43,046 nucleotides of DNA from Pseudomonadota bacterium (GCA_023390415.1 JAEWCW010000084.1:1-43046), one strand, 5' to 3'. Counted from the stretch's first letter, positions 35,050 to 43,046 are shown. Notes: a model not told the origin generated them from the sequence alone. Numbers and translations: made by a program.

Positions 35050-36040
35050 CTGGGGGCGCGCGGTCGCAGAGGCGGTCGCCGACCCGCTGATCGTCGTCGG
35101 CGAGGGGCGAATCCTCATCGCAAACGCTGCCGCGAGGGCGGTGCTCGGCGCCTGGATCGAGGGTCAGGACGTCCGCCTTGCCGTCCGGCACCCGGCGGCG
35201 GTCGAGCGTCTGCTCGGCCGCGACAGCGGTGGGGGCGAGGTGGAAATCGTCGGAATCGGCGGGCCGGAGCGGCGCTGGACCATGTCGGTCACGCCGTTCG
35301 GCGAGAGCCATCGCGCCGCCCGCTTCACCGACGTCAGCGAGGCCCGGGCAGCCGAGCAGATGCGGGTCGACTTCGTCGCCAATGCCAGCCACGAGCTGCG
35401 CACGCCGCTCGCCACGCTGATCGGCTTCCTCGAGACCCTTCGCGACGAGGCTGCGCGGGGCGATCCGGCAACGGTCGAGCGGTTCATCTCCATCATGGAA
35501 GCCGAGGCGCAGCGCATGCAGCGCCTCATCGACGATCTCCTCTCCCTCTCGCGGATCGAGGCGACCCGGTTCAGCACGCCGGCGGAGGCGGTGGCGTTGG
35601 CGCCCCTCGTCGAGGAGGTGCGCTCCAATCTCCAGCACCTCGCGGCCGAGCGCGGATCGGAGATCCGGATCGAAGCCGCCGAGGACCTGCCGCCGGTCGC
35701 CGGCGACCGAACCGAGCTCCTCCAGCTGGTCGACAATCTCGTCGGCAACGCGCTCCGCTACGGACGCAAGGAGCGTCCGGTCGTCGTCTCACTGGCACGC
35801 GAGGGGCGGATGCTCCATCTGGCGGTGCGCGACGAGGGGGAGGGGATCGCCGCCGAACATATTCCGCGCCTGACCCAGCGATTCTATCGCGTCGACGCCG
35901 GGCGGAGCCGTGCCGCCGGCGGGACGGGGCTCGGCCTCGCCATCGTCAAGCACATCGTCGAGCGTCACCGGGGCGAGCTTGAGATCGAGAGCAGGCTCGG
36001 CGAGGGCACGACCGCCCACGTCCGCTTGCCGATCGCCTAG
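35012..36040 (+). CDS. PhoR-like histidine kinase without membrane helices
   Basis: The 342-residue kinase has a PAS-like N-terminal part (about 15-110), the HisKA H-box with His127 in NASHELRTPLATL, and a HATPase_c domain with DNLVGNALRYG, DEGEGIA and GGTGLGLAIVKHIV. No transmembrane segment is present, unlike classical PhoR, so it would sense a cytoplasmic signal or a membrane-bound partner. A GTG at 35012 is the earliest start; a TTG at 35021 is possible and either overlaps the yhhQ-like gene. No response regulator is adjacent. Confidence 0.92.
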   Translation: MSPLADGSIPAPDWGRAVAEAVADPLIVVGEGRILIANAAARAVLGAWIEGQDVRLAVRHPAAVERLLGRDSGGGEVEIVGIGGPERRWTMSVTPFGESHRAARFTDVSEARAAEQMRVDFVANASHELRTPLATLIGFLETLRDEAARGDPATVERFISIMEAEAQRMQRLIDDLLSLSRIEATRFSTPAEAVALAPLVEEVRSNLQHLAAERGSEIRIEAAEDLPPVAGDRTELLQLVDNLVGNALRYGRKERPVVVSLAREGRMLHLAVRDEGEGIAAEHIPRLTQRFYRVDAGRSRAAGGTGLGLAIVKHIVERHRGELEIESRLGEGTTAHVRLPIA

Positions 36041-36041
36041 T

Positions 36042-36845
36042 TCAGCGGGCCAGCAGCCAGATCAAAGCCGCGCTTCCGATCACGATCCGGTACCAGGCGA
36101 AGGGCGCAAAGCCGTGCCGGGTGACGATCTTGAGGAACCAGCGGATCACGATCAGGGCGACCACGAACGAGACGACGAAGCCGAGCGCGATCGTCCCCCA
36201 GGCGCCGGAATCGAGCGATTCCGCGTTCTTGAGCAGGTCGTAGGTGCTCGCCGCCAGCATGGTAGGGACGGCCAGGAAGAAGCTGTATTCGGCCGCCGTC
36301 TTACGCTCGACTCCCAGCGAGAGCGCGCCGAGGATGGTCGCGCCCGAGCGGCTGACTCCCGGGATCATCGACAGGCACTGGATGAAGCCGATGCCGAGCG
36401 CGGTCTTCCAGCTCATCTCCTCGACGCTGCGCGTGGTCGGATGCTTCACGATCCGCTCGATCAGCAAGATCGCGATTCCGCCGACGATCAGGGCGACGCA
36501 GACCAGCTCCGGGCTGCCGAGCATCGCCTTCACATAATCGTAGACGACGAAGCCGATCGCCATGGACGGGATGAAGCCCAGGAGGACGTTGCGGGTGAAG
36601 GTGATCGCGGCCGGGTCGCGCCGGACGAGGCCGGCCAGTACGTCCGTGAATGTCCGCCAGTAGAGGACGATGACCGCGAGGATCGCCCCCAGCTGGATGA
36701 CGATCTCGAATGTGCCCGAGGCCTCGCTGTCGAAGCCGAGCAGCTCGGCGGCGAGGACGAGGTGGCCGGTCGAGGAGACCGGGATGAACTCGGTGACGCC
36801 TTCGACGATGCCGAGCAGGATGATGGTGAGAAGCGACGCGTCCAT
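36042..36845 (-). CDS. uppP: Undecaprenyl-diphosphatase
   Basis: UppP (BacA) recycles the lipid carrier for cell wall synthesis by removing phosphate from undecaprenyl diphosphate. The 267-residue protein has the catalytic-region motifs GIVEGVTEFIPVSSTGHL near the N-terminus and SMIPGVSRSGATI in the middle, with about eight helices. Its stop is one base from that of the convergent kinase gene. It follows the NDUFA9-like gene by 18 bases and is probably co-transcribed with it. Confidence 0.96.
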   Translation of the reverse strand: MDASLLTIILLGIVEGVTEFIPVSSTGHLVLAAELLGFDSEASGTFEIVIQLGAILAVIVLYWRTFTDVLAGLVRRDPAAITFTRNVLLGFIPSMAIGFVVYDYVKAMLGSPELVCVALIVGGIAILLIERIVKHPTTRSVEEMSWKTALGIGFIQCLSMIPGVSRSGATILGALSLGVERKTAAEYSFFLAVPTMLAASTYDLLKNAESLDSGAWGTIALGFVVSFVVALIVIRWFLKIVTRHGFAPFAWYRIVIGSAALIWLLAR

Positions 36846-36863
36846 ATACTAGGCCTGCCGCGC

Positions 36864-37814
36864 TCAGTAAGGCGACTTGGCGGCGAAGCGGCCGGAGCGG
36901 CGATAGGCGGTGAGCCAGCCCTCCGCGATCGCTGCGAGCGGTGAGGGCGGGCGGCCGAAATCCTCGAAACCGGTGCCGCCGCCCGGCACGACGCTGTCCT
37001 TCTGCATCATCATCCACTGGTCGCGGGTGACCGGCGCGCCGGGAAGCCAGCCGATCAGGCCGCAGAGGATGCCCGAGATGGAGTCGGGCACGTCCACGAT
37101 CGGCTTGCCGGCGCGGCCGGTGCGCTCCAGCACCCACTCATTGAGCGCACGCATCGTCATCACCTCGGGGCCGCCGAGCTCGAACGTGCGGCCGGCGAAG
37201 CGGCCCGGCTCGACCGCGGCGCGGGCGATGGCCTGGCCGAGATCGGCGGCGTGGACGGGCTGGAGCTTCCAGCCTGGCCGGATGACGGGCACGAAGGGCA
37301 GCATCCGGCCCATCGCCGCGAAGCGGTTGACGAAATTGTCCTCGGCGCCGAACGCGACCGAGGGGCGGAAGATCGTGGCCGCGGCGAAAGCCTCGCGGAC
37401 CGCGATCTCGCCCTCCCCCTTGGTCCGCGCATAATGCGAATCGCTCTCCGGGTCGGCACCCAGAGCGGAGACATGGACCAGCGTCTCGGCCCCGACCGAA
37501 GAGGCCGAACGGGCGATGTTGGCGGCGCCGTCGCGATGGACCTCGTCGAAGTCGCCGTCGAGGATCCCAACGAGGTTGACCACCGCGTCGCTCCCCTGCA
37601 CCGCGCGCTCGACCTGCTCGGGGCGGGTGACGTCGACTGCGGCGAACTGGATCTGGCCCACCGCCGCCAGCGGCTTCAGGAAATAGGCGCTGCGCGGATC
37701 GCGCTGGGCGATGCGGACCCGCTGGCCACGGGCGAACAGGGCCTGGGCCACGTAGCGGCCGATGAAGCCGCCTCCACCGAAGAGGGTGACCAGCCGTTCC
37801 GTCTTGATTGCCAT
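36864..37814 (-). CDS. NDUFA9-like NAD(P)-binding protein
   Basis: The 316-residue atypical SDR has VTLFGGGGFIGRYVAQAL at the start, AVDVTRPEQV, and HYARTKGEGEIAVREAF with a conserved Tyr-x3-Lys-like region. It matches the complex I NDUFA9-related proteins of alphaproteobacteria, thought to help complex I assembly or lipid/quinone metabolism. The ATG at 37814 (MAIKTERL) is chosen over one ten codons upstream. No other complex I gene is nearby. Confidence 0.9.
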   Translation of the reverse strand: MAIKTERLVTLFGGGGFIGRYVAQALFARGQRVRIAQRDPRSAYFLKPLAAVGQIQFAAVDVTRPEQVERAVQGSDAVVNLVGILDGDFDEVHRDGAANIARSASSVGAETLVHVSALGADPESDSHYARTKGEGEIAVREAFAAATIFRPSVAFGAEDNFVNRFAAMGRMLPFVPVIRPGWKLQPVHAADLGQAIARAAVEPGRFAGRTFELGGPEVMTMRALNEWVLERTGRAGKPIVDVPDSISGILCGLIGWLPGAPVTRDQWMMMQKDSVVPGGGTGFEDFGRPPSPLAAIAEGWLTAYRRSGRFAAKSPY

Positions 37815-37907
37815 TGCGCTCGTCCGTGAAAATCGGGCCCCCATTGCCCCGCCGCAGGTCGATTGACAAGCGCTTGCGGCCCCCCTAGTTCGCGCCTCCT
37901 ACCCCGT

Positions 37908-37994
37908 GCCCAGATGGCGGAATTGGTAGACGCACCAGCTTCAGGTGCTGGCGCTCGCAAGGGCGTGGAGGTTCGAGTCCTCTTCTGGGCACCA
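37908..37994 (+). tRNA. tRNA-Leu (anticodon CAG)
   Basis: The 87-base sequence includes the encoded 3' CCA. The acceptor stem pairs GCCCAGA with TCTGGGC (37984-37990), followed by the discriminator A. The anticodon stem CCAGC/GCTGG encloses the loop TTCAGGT, giving CAG, which reads CTG leucine codons. The long variable arm (GCGCTCGCAAGGGCGT region) and the GGTTCGAGTCC T-arm are those of a class II leucine tRNA. Confidence 0.97.
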
Positions 37995-38156
37995 CTTTCC
38001 CCTAAGCCGTCCCGGCCCGGGAAAACACCGAAAATCGAAGGCTTTGCACGGATGGTGTTACATCTGTGCAAGCTTGGCCCGTGTTCCCGACGCCGCTTGC
38101 GAATGCCGGTGAAAAGGCAGACACTCGGCTCTTCCTCGCGGCAGCGGGAGTTCGCA

Positions 38157-38873
38157 ATGAACGTCACGCGGAAGCTGAACCGTCGCTCTTTCATGCGGCA
38201 GGTAACCGGGGGCGCGGCCGCTGGAGCACTCGGCATCGTCAGCGTCGAGGCCCGGGCGTGGCAGCAGCCACCTTATACCGGCGTCACCGACAGCGACAGC
38301 GGGTCAAACAGCGACAGCCCCGGCTATGGTCGCGGCGGAGCCGGCGCGATCTCGGACAATGACAGTGGCCCCAACGCCGATCCCGGCGGTCAGGGCCGCA
38401 ACGGGCGCAACCGGGGTCAGCCGCCCGCCAGTGGAATCACCGATAGCGACGGGGGCCCCAACGCCGACCCCCGCGGCCGCGGCCGGGGCGCCACCACCGG
38501 CTTTTCGGACCAGGACAGCGGTGCAAATGCCGACCCGTCTGGACGCGGCCGCGGCACGGTCCGGAACGGGCCCTATTCCGGCTATTCGGACAACGATTCT
38601 GGCGAGATTCACGACCCGCCGGGCCGCGGCGTCGGGCGGGGCGGCCCCACCGGCTATACCGGCCTCACCGACAGCGATCCCACCGACCGCGGCGGCTACG
38701 GGCTCGGGCCCAACCGCCGTCGGCAAGAGGTGCGCGGCTACCAGCGGCGCGCCGGCGGCCAGTGCCTCCGCTACAGCGGGTCGACCGACAGCGACAGCGG
38801 TGCGGTGCGCGACCCCGCCGGCTACGGCCACGAAAACGGGAACAATGTCGTCGAAGACTATTACTGCCGGTGA
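38157..38873 (+). CDS. Tat-exported Asp/Gly repeat protein
   Basis: The 238-residue protein begins with a twin-arginine signal (NRRSFMRQVTGGAAAGALG, with ARA-W as a likely cleavage site near residue 34). The mature part has about seven imperfect units whose core is [T/S]-D-x-D-S-G, usually followed by xNADPxGRGRG, with spacing near 25-35 residues (for example SDNDSGPNADPGG, TDSDGGPNADPRG, SDQDSGANADPSG and TDSDSGAVRDPAG). Three Cys or charged residues close the chain. The DxDSG spacing recalls calcium-binding loops such as thrombospondin type 3. A GGGAG ribosome binding site supports the start. No known family was recognised and it stands alone. Confidence 0.75.
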   Translation: MNVTRKLNRRSFMRQVTGGAAAGALGIVSVEARAWQQPPYTGVTDSDSGSNSDSPGYGRGGAGAISDNDSGPNADPGGQGRNGRNRGQPPASGITDSDGGPNADPRGRGRGATTGFSDQDSGANADPSGRGRGTVRNGPYSGYSDNDSGEIHDPPGRGVGRGGPTGYTGLTDSDPTDRGGYGLGPNRRRQEVRGYQRRAGGQCLRYSGSTDSDSGAVRDPAGYGHENGNNVVEDYYCR

Positions 38874-38894
38874 AGCGGCACCATTTGGGTGACG

Positions 38895-38911
38895 GTCCAA
38901 TGTCGGCGCGT
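38895..38911 (+). repeat. 17-base direct repeat, copy 1
   Basis: GTCCAATGTCGGCGCGT occurs here and at 39801-39817, on either side of the DUF347 gene. In this copy the next bases give a small palindrome, TCGGC-GCGT-GCCGA. The match is too long to be chance and marks either a duplicated control site or the edges of an inserted segment. Confidence 0.7.
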
Positions 38912-38925
38912 GCCGATTGATCGTT

Positions 38926-39732
38926 TCACGCCGCGTCGCCGCTGCCTGGGTGGCGGCCGGCGCGCTGGGGGACGAGGAGGATCAAGGCGACGATCGCGAT
39001 CCCGAGCGCCAGCGATGCGAGCGGTCGGCTCAGGTCCAGCCCTCCGCTCGCGATCGGCTTGTCGAGCCAGTCCCCGACCGTCGCGCCGAGCGGCCGGGTG
39101 AGGATGAAGGCGGCCCAGAACAGGAAGATGCGCGAAATCGTGGTGGCGTAATAAAGCCCAGCCAGGACGATCAGCAGCGCGCCGAAGAACAATGCGCCGC
39201 CGCCGTAGCCGAGGCTCGAATCCGCGATCCAGTCGCCGAGTGCGGTCCCCAGCGTCTGCGAGAAGGTGATCGTCACCCAATAGAAGAGCTCTTCGCGCGG
39301 GCTTACGATCGAATCGACCGAGATCGTGCCCGTCGACCGGTACCAGGCGAACAGCGAGCCGAGCACGCATGCGAGCAGCAGGAGGGAGCCGCCCGGATAG
39401 CCCAGTCCGACGGAGCGCGTCGCGAAGTCCGCCAGCGTGGTGCCTGCCGTGGTCGATGCGACGATGGTCGCCCAGTAGAGCCATGGATTGAATCGCTGCG
39501 CGCGAATCTGGGCCCAGACCAGGAGGATGAGCAAGGCGCCGAAGATCGCGGTGCCGACCAGATAGCCATTGAGCCCGCCCTGTCCGGCCTGCGGCGTCGT
39601 CTCGCCGAGCCAGCTCATCGACACGCTGTCGCCGCCCGTCTCACCGAGCGTGGTCGCCAGGATCTTGATGATCCAGAATCCCAGCGTCACGGCTGGAACC
39701 TTCGTTCGGGAATCGCGGGACTCGATCGCCAT
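38926..39732 (-). CDS. COG4705 membrane protein with DUF347 repeats
   Basis: The 268-residue protein is a chain of membrane helices built from four similar units, each with a motif like TTLGExGGD or TLGTALGDW: KILATTLGETGGDSV, GTTLADFATRSVGLG, QTLGTALGDWIADSSLG and RPLGATVGDWLDKP. This is the DUF347 repeat of COG4705, a family of unknown function. The ATG at 39732 is chosen because the 30 codons upstream are not membrane-protein-like. The gene lies between the two 17-base direct repeats. Confidence 0.9.
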   Translation of the reverse strand: MAIESRDSRTKVPAVTLGFWIIKILATTLGETGGDSVSMSWLGETTPQAGQGGLNGYLVGTAIFGALLILLVWAQIRAQRFNPWLYWATIVASTTAGTTLADFATRSVGLGYPGGSLLLLACVLGSLFAWYRSTGTISVDSIVSPREELFYWVTITFSQTLGTALGDWIADSSLGYGGGALFFGALLIVLAGLYYATTISRIFLFWAAFILTRPLGATVGDWLDKPIASGGLDLSRPLASLALGIAIVALILLVPQRAGRHPGSGDAA

Positions 39733-39800
39733 CGGATGGACCCTGCGTCGGCCTGCGTCAGTCGGCCGAGAGCGCAAGGATATAGATGCGCGAGGCCGAC

Positions 39801-39817
39801 GTCCAATGTCGGCGCGT
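39801..39817 (+). repeat. 17-base direct repeat, copy 2
   Basis: This second copy of GTCCAATGTCGGCGCGT lies 69 bases before the start of the DUF347 gene. Similarity resumes at GCCGA (39832-39836) after 14 extra bases (39818-39831) that repeat GCGT at the end, as if a short insertion had split the palindrome seen in copy 1. Confidence 0.7.
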
Positions 39818-39842
39818 AGCACGGCCGGCGTGCCGACCGGGC

Positions 39843-40814
39843 TCAGTCGCCGTGAAGGGCCGCGAAGGCGGCGGCGGCGCCGAACAGACCGGGCTCGGGG
39901 TGAATCACCAGTTTCACCGGCATCTCGTCCATCCGGCGCTCGAAGCGACCCTTGGCGATGAAGCGGTCCCTGAAACCCGATCCGGGCAGATGGTCGGCGA
40001 GGCGGCGGCCGACTCCGCCGGCGATCACAACGGCGGACGCGCCCTGGGCGAGCGCGACGTCGCCCGCCACAGCGCCCAGCGCCAGGCAGAGGCGATCGAG
40101 CGCCGCCGTCGCAAGCGCATCCTCGCCAGCCAGCGCCGCCCGCCAGAGGGACTTGTCGTCGCGGTAGGTCGCGGGACGGCCTTCGATTCCCGCGAGCGTT
40201 TCGTAGAGATTGGCGAGGCCGGGGCCGGAGGCGATGCGCTCGACCGAGACCCGCCGATAGCGCTGGCGAAGCGCCGCGAGGATCCGGTCCTCGAGTGCGT
40301 CGAGCGGCGCGAAATCGACATGGCCGCCCTCGGTCTCGATCACCGCGTAGCCGCCCGCCCGCCGAACGAGCTGGGCCACGCCCAGGCCCGTGCCGGGCCC
40401 GACGATGCTGATCACGCCCTCATCCGGAAGCGGCACGTCGGGCCCGCAGACGTGGCGGAACTGGTCGGGGCCCAGCTGCGCGACGGCATGGCCGACCGCG
40501 CCGAAATCGTTGACCAGCACGAAGCGCTCGAGCCCGAGCCGCCGCGCGAGCTCGGCAGGGCGGATGATCCAGGGATTGTTGGTGAGCTTCAGGATTTCGC
40601 CGCCGACGGGCCCGGCGACCGCAATCCCTGCGCAGCCCGGAAGCGGGCGGCCGAGCCTTGCTGCGAAGGCCGCCCACGCCGTCTCGATACCCGCATGATC
40701 TGCGGTTGCGAAGGTGCAGTCCGGCCCGAGCGCCTCCACCCGGGCGCCGGCCAGTTCGGCAATGGCGAAGCGGGCGTGGGTGCCGCCAATATCGACCGCG
40801 ACGATCTCGCTCAC
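39843..40814 (-). CDS. glk: Glucokinase
   Basis: The 323-residue ROK-independent (Glk-type) kinase has VAVDIGGTHARFAIAE, the catalytic NDFGAVGHAV, IVGPGTGLGVAQL and ETEGGHVDFAP. It phosphorylates glucose with ATP at the entry to glycolysis or the Entner-Doudoroff route. A GTG at 40814 (VSEIVAVDIGG) is the best start; a further upstream start would add ten residues without similarity. It lies last in a run with the PPC-like and proline iminopeptidase genes, though the gaps of 50-60 bases leave co-transcription open. Confidence 0.92.
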   Translation of the reverse strand: MSEIVAVDIGGTHARFAIAELAGARVEALGPDCTFATADHAGIETAWAAFAARLGRPLPGCAGIAVAGPVGGEILKLTNNPWIIRPAELARRLGLERFVLVNDFGAVGHAVAQLGPDQFRHVCGPDVPLPDEGVISIVGPGTGLGVAQLVRRAGGYAVIETEGGHVDFAPLDALEDRILAALRQRYRRVSVERIASGPGLANLYETLAGIEGRPATYRDDKSLWRAALAGEDALATAALDRLCLALGAVAGDVALAQGASAVVIAGGVGRRLADHLPGSGFRDRFIAKGRFERRMDEMPVKLVIHPEPGLFGAAAAFAALHGD

Positions 40815-40873
40815 TCTGCCTCCCTCGTCCACGGCTGCTATCACGCGCGCCCGAGCGGATCGGTTCCCGCTGG

Positions 40874-41617
40874 CTAGTCGGCGATGCGCAGGATGTAGGG
40901 GCCGTGGCCTTCGGGGCTGAGCGCGTAGACGCGGACGATATAGTCGCCGTCGACGGGCGCCTCGAACACCAGAAGGGCGCTGAGGCCGGGGCCGCTATCG
41001 TCGTCGGTCGCCATCGACGGACCGTCGCGCTCGGCGGCGGCCATCACCTCGATCAGGGGATCGAAGGCCTCCGTGTCGGCGCGGATCATCGCGATCTGCC
41101 CCCGGCGCAAGCTCACCTGATAATCGTCGAAATGGCGGCCCTCGGCCTCGGGATCGTTCGGTGTGATCTCGCCCTGGAAGACCTTCCAATAGCTGGTCTC
41201 GGTCGTCTGGTGGGCGGTGACCGGCGTGGGCAGCGGCGGCAGCCGGCTAAGGCCCACGGTGTAGGCGCCTCGGCTGCGCTCGCCGAAGCTGCGCACGCGA
41301 ACGATATAGTCGCCCGCCGCCGCAGCGTTCAGCACGTAGCGCGAATTGAGGCTCATCCCGTCATCGTCGTTGCTGCCGATGGCGACGGCGTTGCCCGCCC
41401 GGAAGATCTCGACGACCGGATCGAACTCGTCGGAGGTGACGGTGACGGCGAGACGCTCGCCGGCGGCGACGCTGATCCGGTGCTCGTCGAAGTAGGAATG
41501 ACCGTCGGCGACGGGATCGCTCGAATCGAGCCGTCCCTGGATGCTCCGCTCCTGCGCCAGGCCTGCGCTCGCCCAAAGCAGCAGGCCGAACGCCGCCGCA
41601 GTCTTCAACTCTCTCAT
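40874..41617 (-). CDS. Secreted protein with two PPC-like domains
   Basis: The 247-residue protein begins with a Sec-type signal peptide (about 1-21, ending GLAQ). Two copies of a beta-sandwich follow, each ending in a DYIVRV motif (AAGDYIVRVRSFG near 105 and VDGDYIVRVYALS near 230). This fits the bacterial pre-peptidase C-terminal (PPC) domain, usually an accessory of secreted peptidases, here without a catalytic domain. DFDP-like acidic runs could bind calcium. It starts 56 bases after the proline iminopeptidase stop. Confidence 0.8.
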   Translation of the reverse strand: MRELKTAAAFGLLLWASAGLAQERSIQGRLDSSDPVADGHSYFDEHRISVAAGERLAVTVTSDEFDPVVEIFRAGNAVAIGSNDDDGMSLNSRYVLNAAAAGDYIVRVRSFGERSRGAYTVGLSRLPPLPTPVTAHQTTETSYWKVFQGEITPNDPEAEGRHFDDYQVSLRRGQIAMIRADTEAFDPLIEVMAAAERDGPSMATDDDSGPGLSALLVFEAPVDGDYIVRVYALSPEGHGPYILRIAD

Positions 41618-41673
41618 GTCGGTGCCCCCATGCCCTTCCCCGGGGGGAGGATAGGGGCAGCGTCGGCGGCGCG

Positions 41674-42624
41674 CTAGCCCGCGAAGCGGTCTGCGGCGCG
41701 GATCAGGCCGTCGAGGACCCCGGGCTCGTTGAACAGGTGGCCGCCGTCCGGAACGATCTCGAGCTCGGAGCCCGGCCAGGCCTTGTGCAGCGCCCAGGCC
41801 GCCGCTGGCGGCGTGCACATGTCGTGGCGGCCCTGGACGATGATTCCGGGAATGCTCGCGAGCTTGCCGGCGTTGCGGAGCAGCTGGCCGTCGTCGAGCC
41901 AGGCGCGGTGGTGCATATAGTGATTCTCGATGCGCGCGATCGCGATCGCATAATCGTCGTCCGTGAATTCCTCGATCACGCTCGGATCGGGGAGCAGGGT
42001 CACCGTCTCCGCCTCCCACTTGCTCCAGGCCTTTGCCGCTTCGAGCTGGGCGGCGCGATCCTCCCCGATCAGCCGGGCGCGATAGGCGGAGACGAGGTCG
42101 CCGCGCTCGGCCTCGGGGATCGGCGCGAGGAATTCCTCCCATTTGTCCGGATAGACTTCGGACGCGCCCCATTTGTAGAGCCAGTCGAGCTCGCTCTGGG
42201 CGAAGGTGAAGATCCCGCGCAGCACCAGCTCGCTGACCCGATCGACGTGGGTCTGGGCATAAGCGAGAGCGAGGGTCGAGCCCCAGGAGCCGCCGAAGAC
42301 CAGCCATTTGTCATGCCCCGCCATCTCGCGCAGCCGCTCGATGTCGGCGACGAGGTGCCAGGTCGTGTTCGCCTCGAGCGACGCATAGGGCGTCGAGCGG
42401 CCGCAGCCGCGCTGATCGAAGAGCAGGACGTCGTAGCGCTCGGGGTCGAACTGGCGGCGATGGTCGGTGCTGATCCCGCCGCCGGGGCCGCCGTGGAGGA
42501 ACACGGCGGGCTTGCCGCCGGGGCGGCCGTACCGTTCCCAGTAGATCTGATGGCCGTCCCCCACATCCAGCATGCCGCTCTCATACGGCTCAATCGGCGG
42601 ATAGAGGGTGCGGCGCTCGGCCAT
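41674..42624 (-). CDS. pip: Proline iminopeptidase
   Basis: This 316-residue alpha/beta hydrolase removes N-terminal proline from peptides. It has the oxyanion motif HGGPGGG at 44-50, DQRGCGRS, and the nucleophile Ser113 in GGSWGS. Later come the presumed catalytic Asp in GRHDMCTP and His in DGGHLF. The start at 42624 overlaps the gshA stop by one base, so translation is probably coupled. Confidence 0.95.
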   Translation of the reverse strand: MAERRTLYPPIEPYESGMLDVGDGHQIYWERYGRPGGKPAVFLHGGPGGGISTDHRRQFDPERYDVLLFDQRGCGRSTPYASLEANTTWHLVADIERLREMAGHDKWLVFGGSWGSTLALAYAQTHVDRVSELVLRGIFTFAQSELDWLYKWGASEVYPDKWEEFLAPIPEAERGDLVSAYRARLIGEDRAAQLEAAKAWSKWEAETVTLLPDPSVIEEFTDDDYAIAIARIENHYMHHRAWLDDGQLLRNAGKLASIPGIIVQGRHDMCTPPAAAWALHKAWPGSELEIVPDGGHLFNEPGVLDGLIRAADRFAG

Positions 42625-43046
42625 CAGAAGCTCTCCTCCTCGTAAATGTGCGAGAGATTGCCCGCCCAGGCGCCGTGATAGCGTTCGAGCAGGCGCTCGG
42701 CCGGGGTCTGGCGGCGCGCGAGGATCTCGCGCAGCGGATCGAGGAAGCCGGATTCGGTGTCGCCGGCCGCGTTGAGGCGATTGCGTGCCTGGAGCCCGGA
42801 TTCGGCGATGGCGAGGATCCGGTCGCCGAGGTCCGCGAGCGGCTCGCCGTCGGGCGTGACCGCCGCGAGGCCGAGCCGGGGAACGTCGTCGCGAAGCTTC
42901 TGCCGGCCGTCCATCGACCAGTGCTTCACCTCGTCCCAGGCGGCGTCGAGCGCGGACTGGTCGTAGAGCAGGCCGACCCAGAGAGCGGGGAGGGCGCAGA
43001 TCCGGCTCCACGGGCCCCCGTCCGCGCCGCGCATCTCGAGGAAGGA
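42624..43046 (-). CDS. gshA: Glutamate-cysteine ligase, C-terminal part (truncated by window edge)
   Basis: The frame is open to the window edge, so only the last 140 residues are seen. The opening SFLEMRGADGGPW is characteristic of the GshA type shared by plants and alphaproteobacteria, and LPALWVGLLYD and NLSHIYEEESF are family-like. The enzyme joins glutamate and cysteine in the first step of glutathione synthesis. The stop overlaps the pip start by one base. Confidence 0.9.
   Translation of the reverse strand, partial: SFLEMRGADGGPWSRICALPALWVGLLYDQSALDAAWDEVKHWSMDGRQKLRDDVPRLGLAAVTPDGEPLADLGDRILAIAESGLQARNRLNAAGDTESGFLDPLREILARRQTPAERLLERYHGAWAGNLSHIYEEESF

Noticed and set aside
37908..38156. 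Genomic island attachment at the tRNA-Leu gene
   Set aside because: No integrase and no repeat of the tRNA 3' end were seen downstream in the window.

Overview
This is a GC-rich, gene-dense chromosomal window from an alphaproteobacterium, most likely a member of the Sphingomonadales. The reasons are the gene families (SleB-type cell wall hydrolase, COG4705/DUF347 membrane protein, a plant/alphaproteobacterial-type glutamate-cysteine ligase), the many acyl-CoA dehydrogenases, the short intergenic gaps and a palindromic dispersed repeat of the kind seen in sphingomonads. No phage, insertion sequence or CRISPR array is visible. The genus assignment is inferred from families, not from a marker gene.

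Layout. (1) 0-2 kb: EVE-domain protein, SleB hydrolase, AlkB-like dioxygenase. (2) 2.0-6.6 kb: a tryptophan operon, trpL-trpD-trpCF-trpB-trpA, with a readable attenuator (leader peptide with clustered Trp codons, then an intrinsic terminator) directly before trpD. The proteins look like the enterobacterial type, including the TrpC-TrpF fusion; trpE and trpG are not here. (3) 6.6-8.7 kb: a FadJ-like beta-oxidation protein. (4) 8.8-13 kb: a divergent pair, a SLOG-domain protein with four membrane helices and a TIR-membrane-TPR protein, the latter followed by a 51-residue protein with GNGDR repeats. (5) 13-23 kb: a catabolic locus with two SDR dehydrogenases, four acyl-CoA dehydrogenases, a Baeyer-Villiger-type flavin monooxygenase and a thioesterase. 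Near-identical 16-bp palindromic sites lie before fadJ and before the acyl-CoA dehydrogenase at 18585. (6) 23-28.3 kb: a radical SAM enzyme, two rSAM-associated transferases (TIGR04282 and TIGR04283 types), a TVP38-flavoprotein disulfide reductase fusion, and an MTA phosphorylase. (7) 28.4-35 kb: membrane proteins, PnuC, a 2-oxoglutarate/Fe(II) oxygenase, and an operon of adenosine kinase, LOG phosphoribohydrolase and nucleoside transporter, divergent from a queuosine-precursor transporter. (8) 35-43 kb: PhoR-like kinase, UppP, NDUFA9-like protein, tRNA-Leu(CAG), a Tat-exported Asp/Gly repeat protein, a DUF347 membrane protein flanked by 17-bp direct repeats, glucokinase, a PPC-like secreted protein, proline iminopeptidase and the 3' end of gshA.

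How the parts work together. The trp genes convert anthranilate to tryptophan, with transcription apparently tuned by translation of Trp codons in trpL. The fatty-acid-type genes probably form one regulon through the shared operator. The adenosine kinase, LOG protein and nucleoside transporter make a short salvage route from imported nucleoside through the monophosphate to free base plus ribose 5-phosphate. The SLOG/TIR pair has the domain make-up of nucleotide-signalling or NAD-consuming conflict systems, but its job cannot be read from sequence alone.
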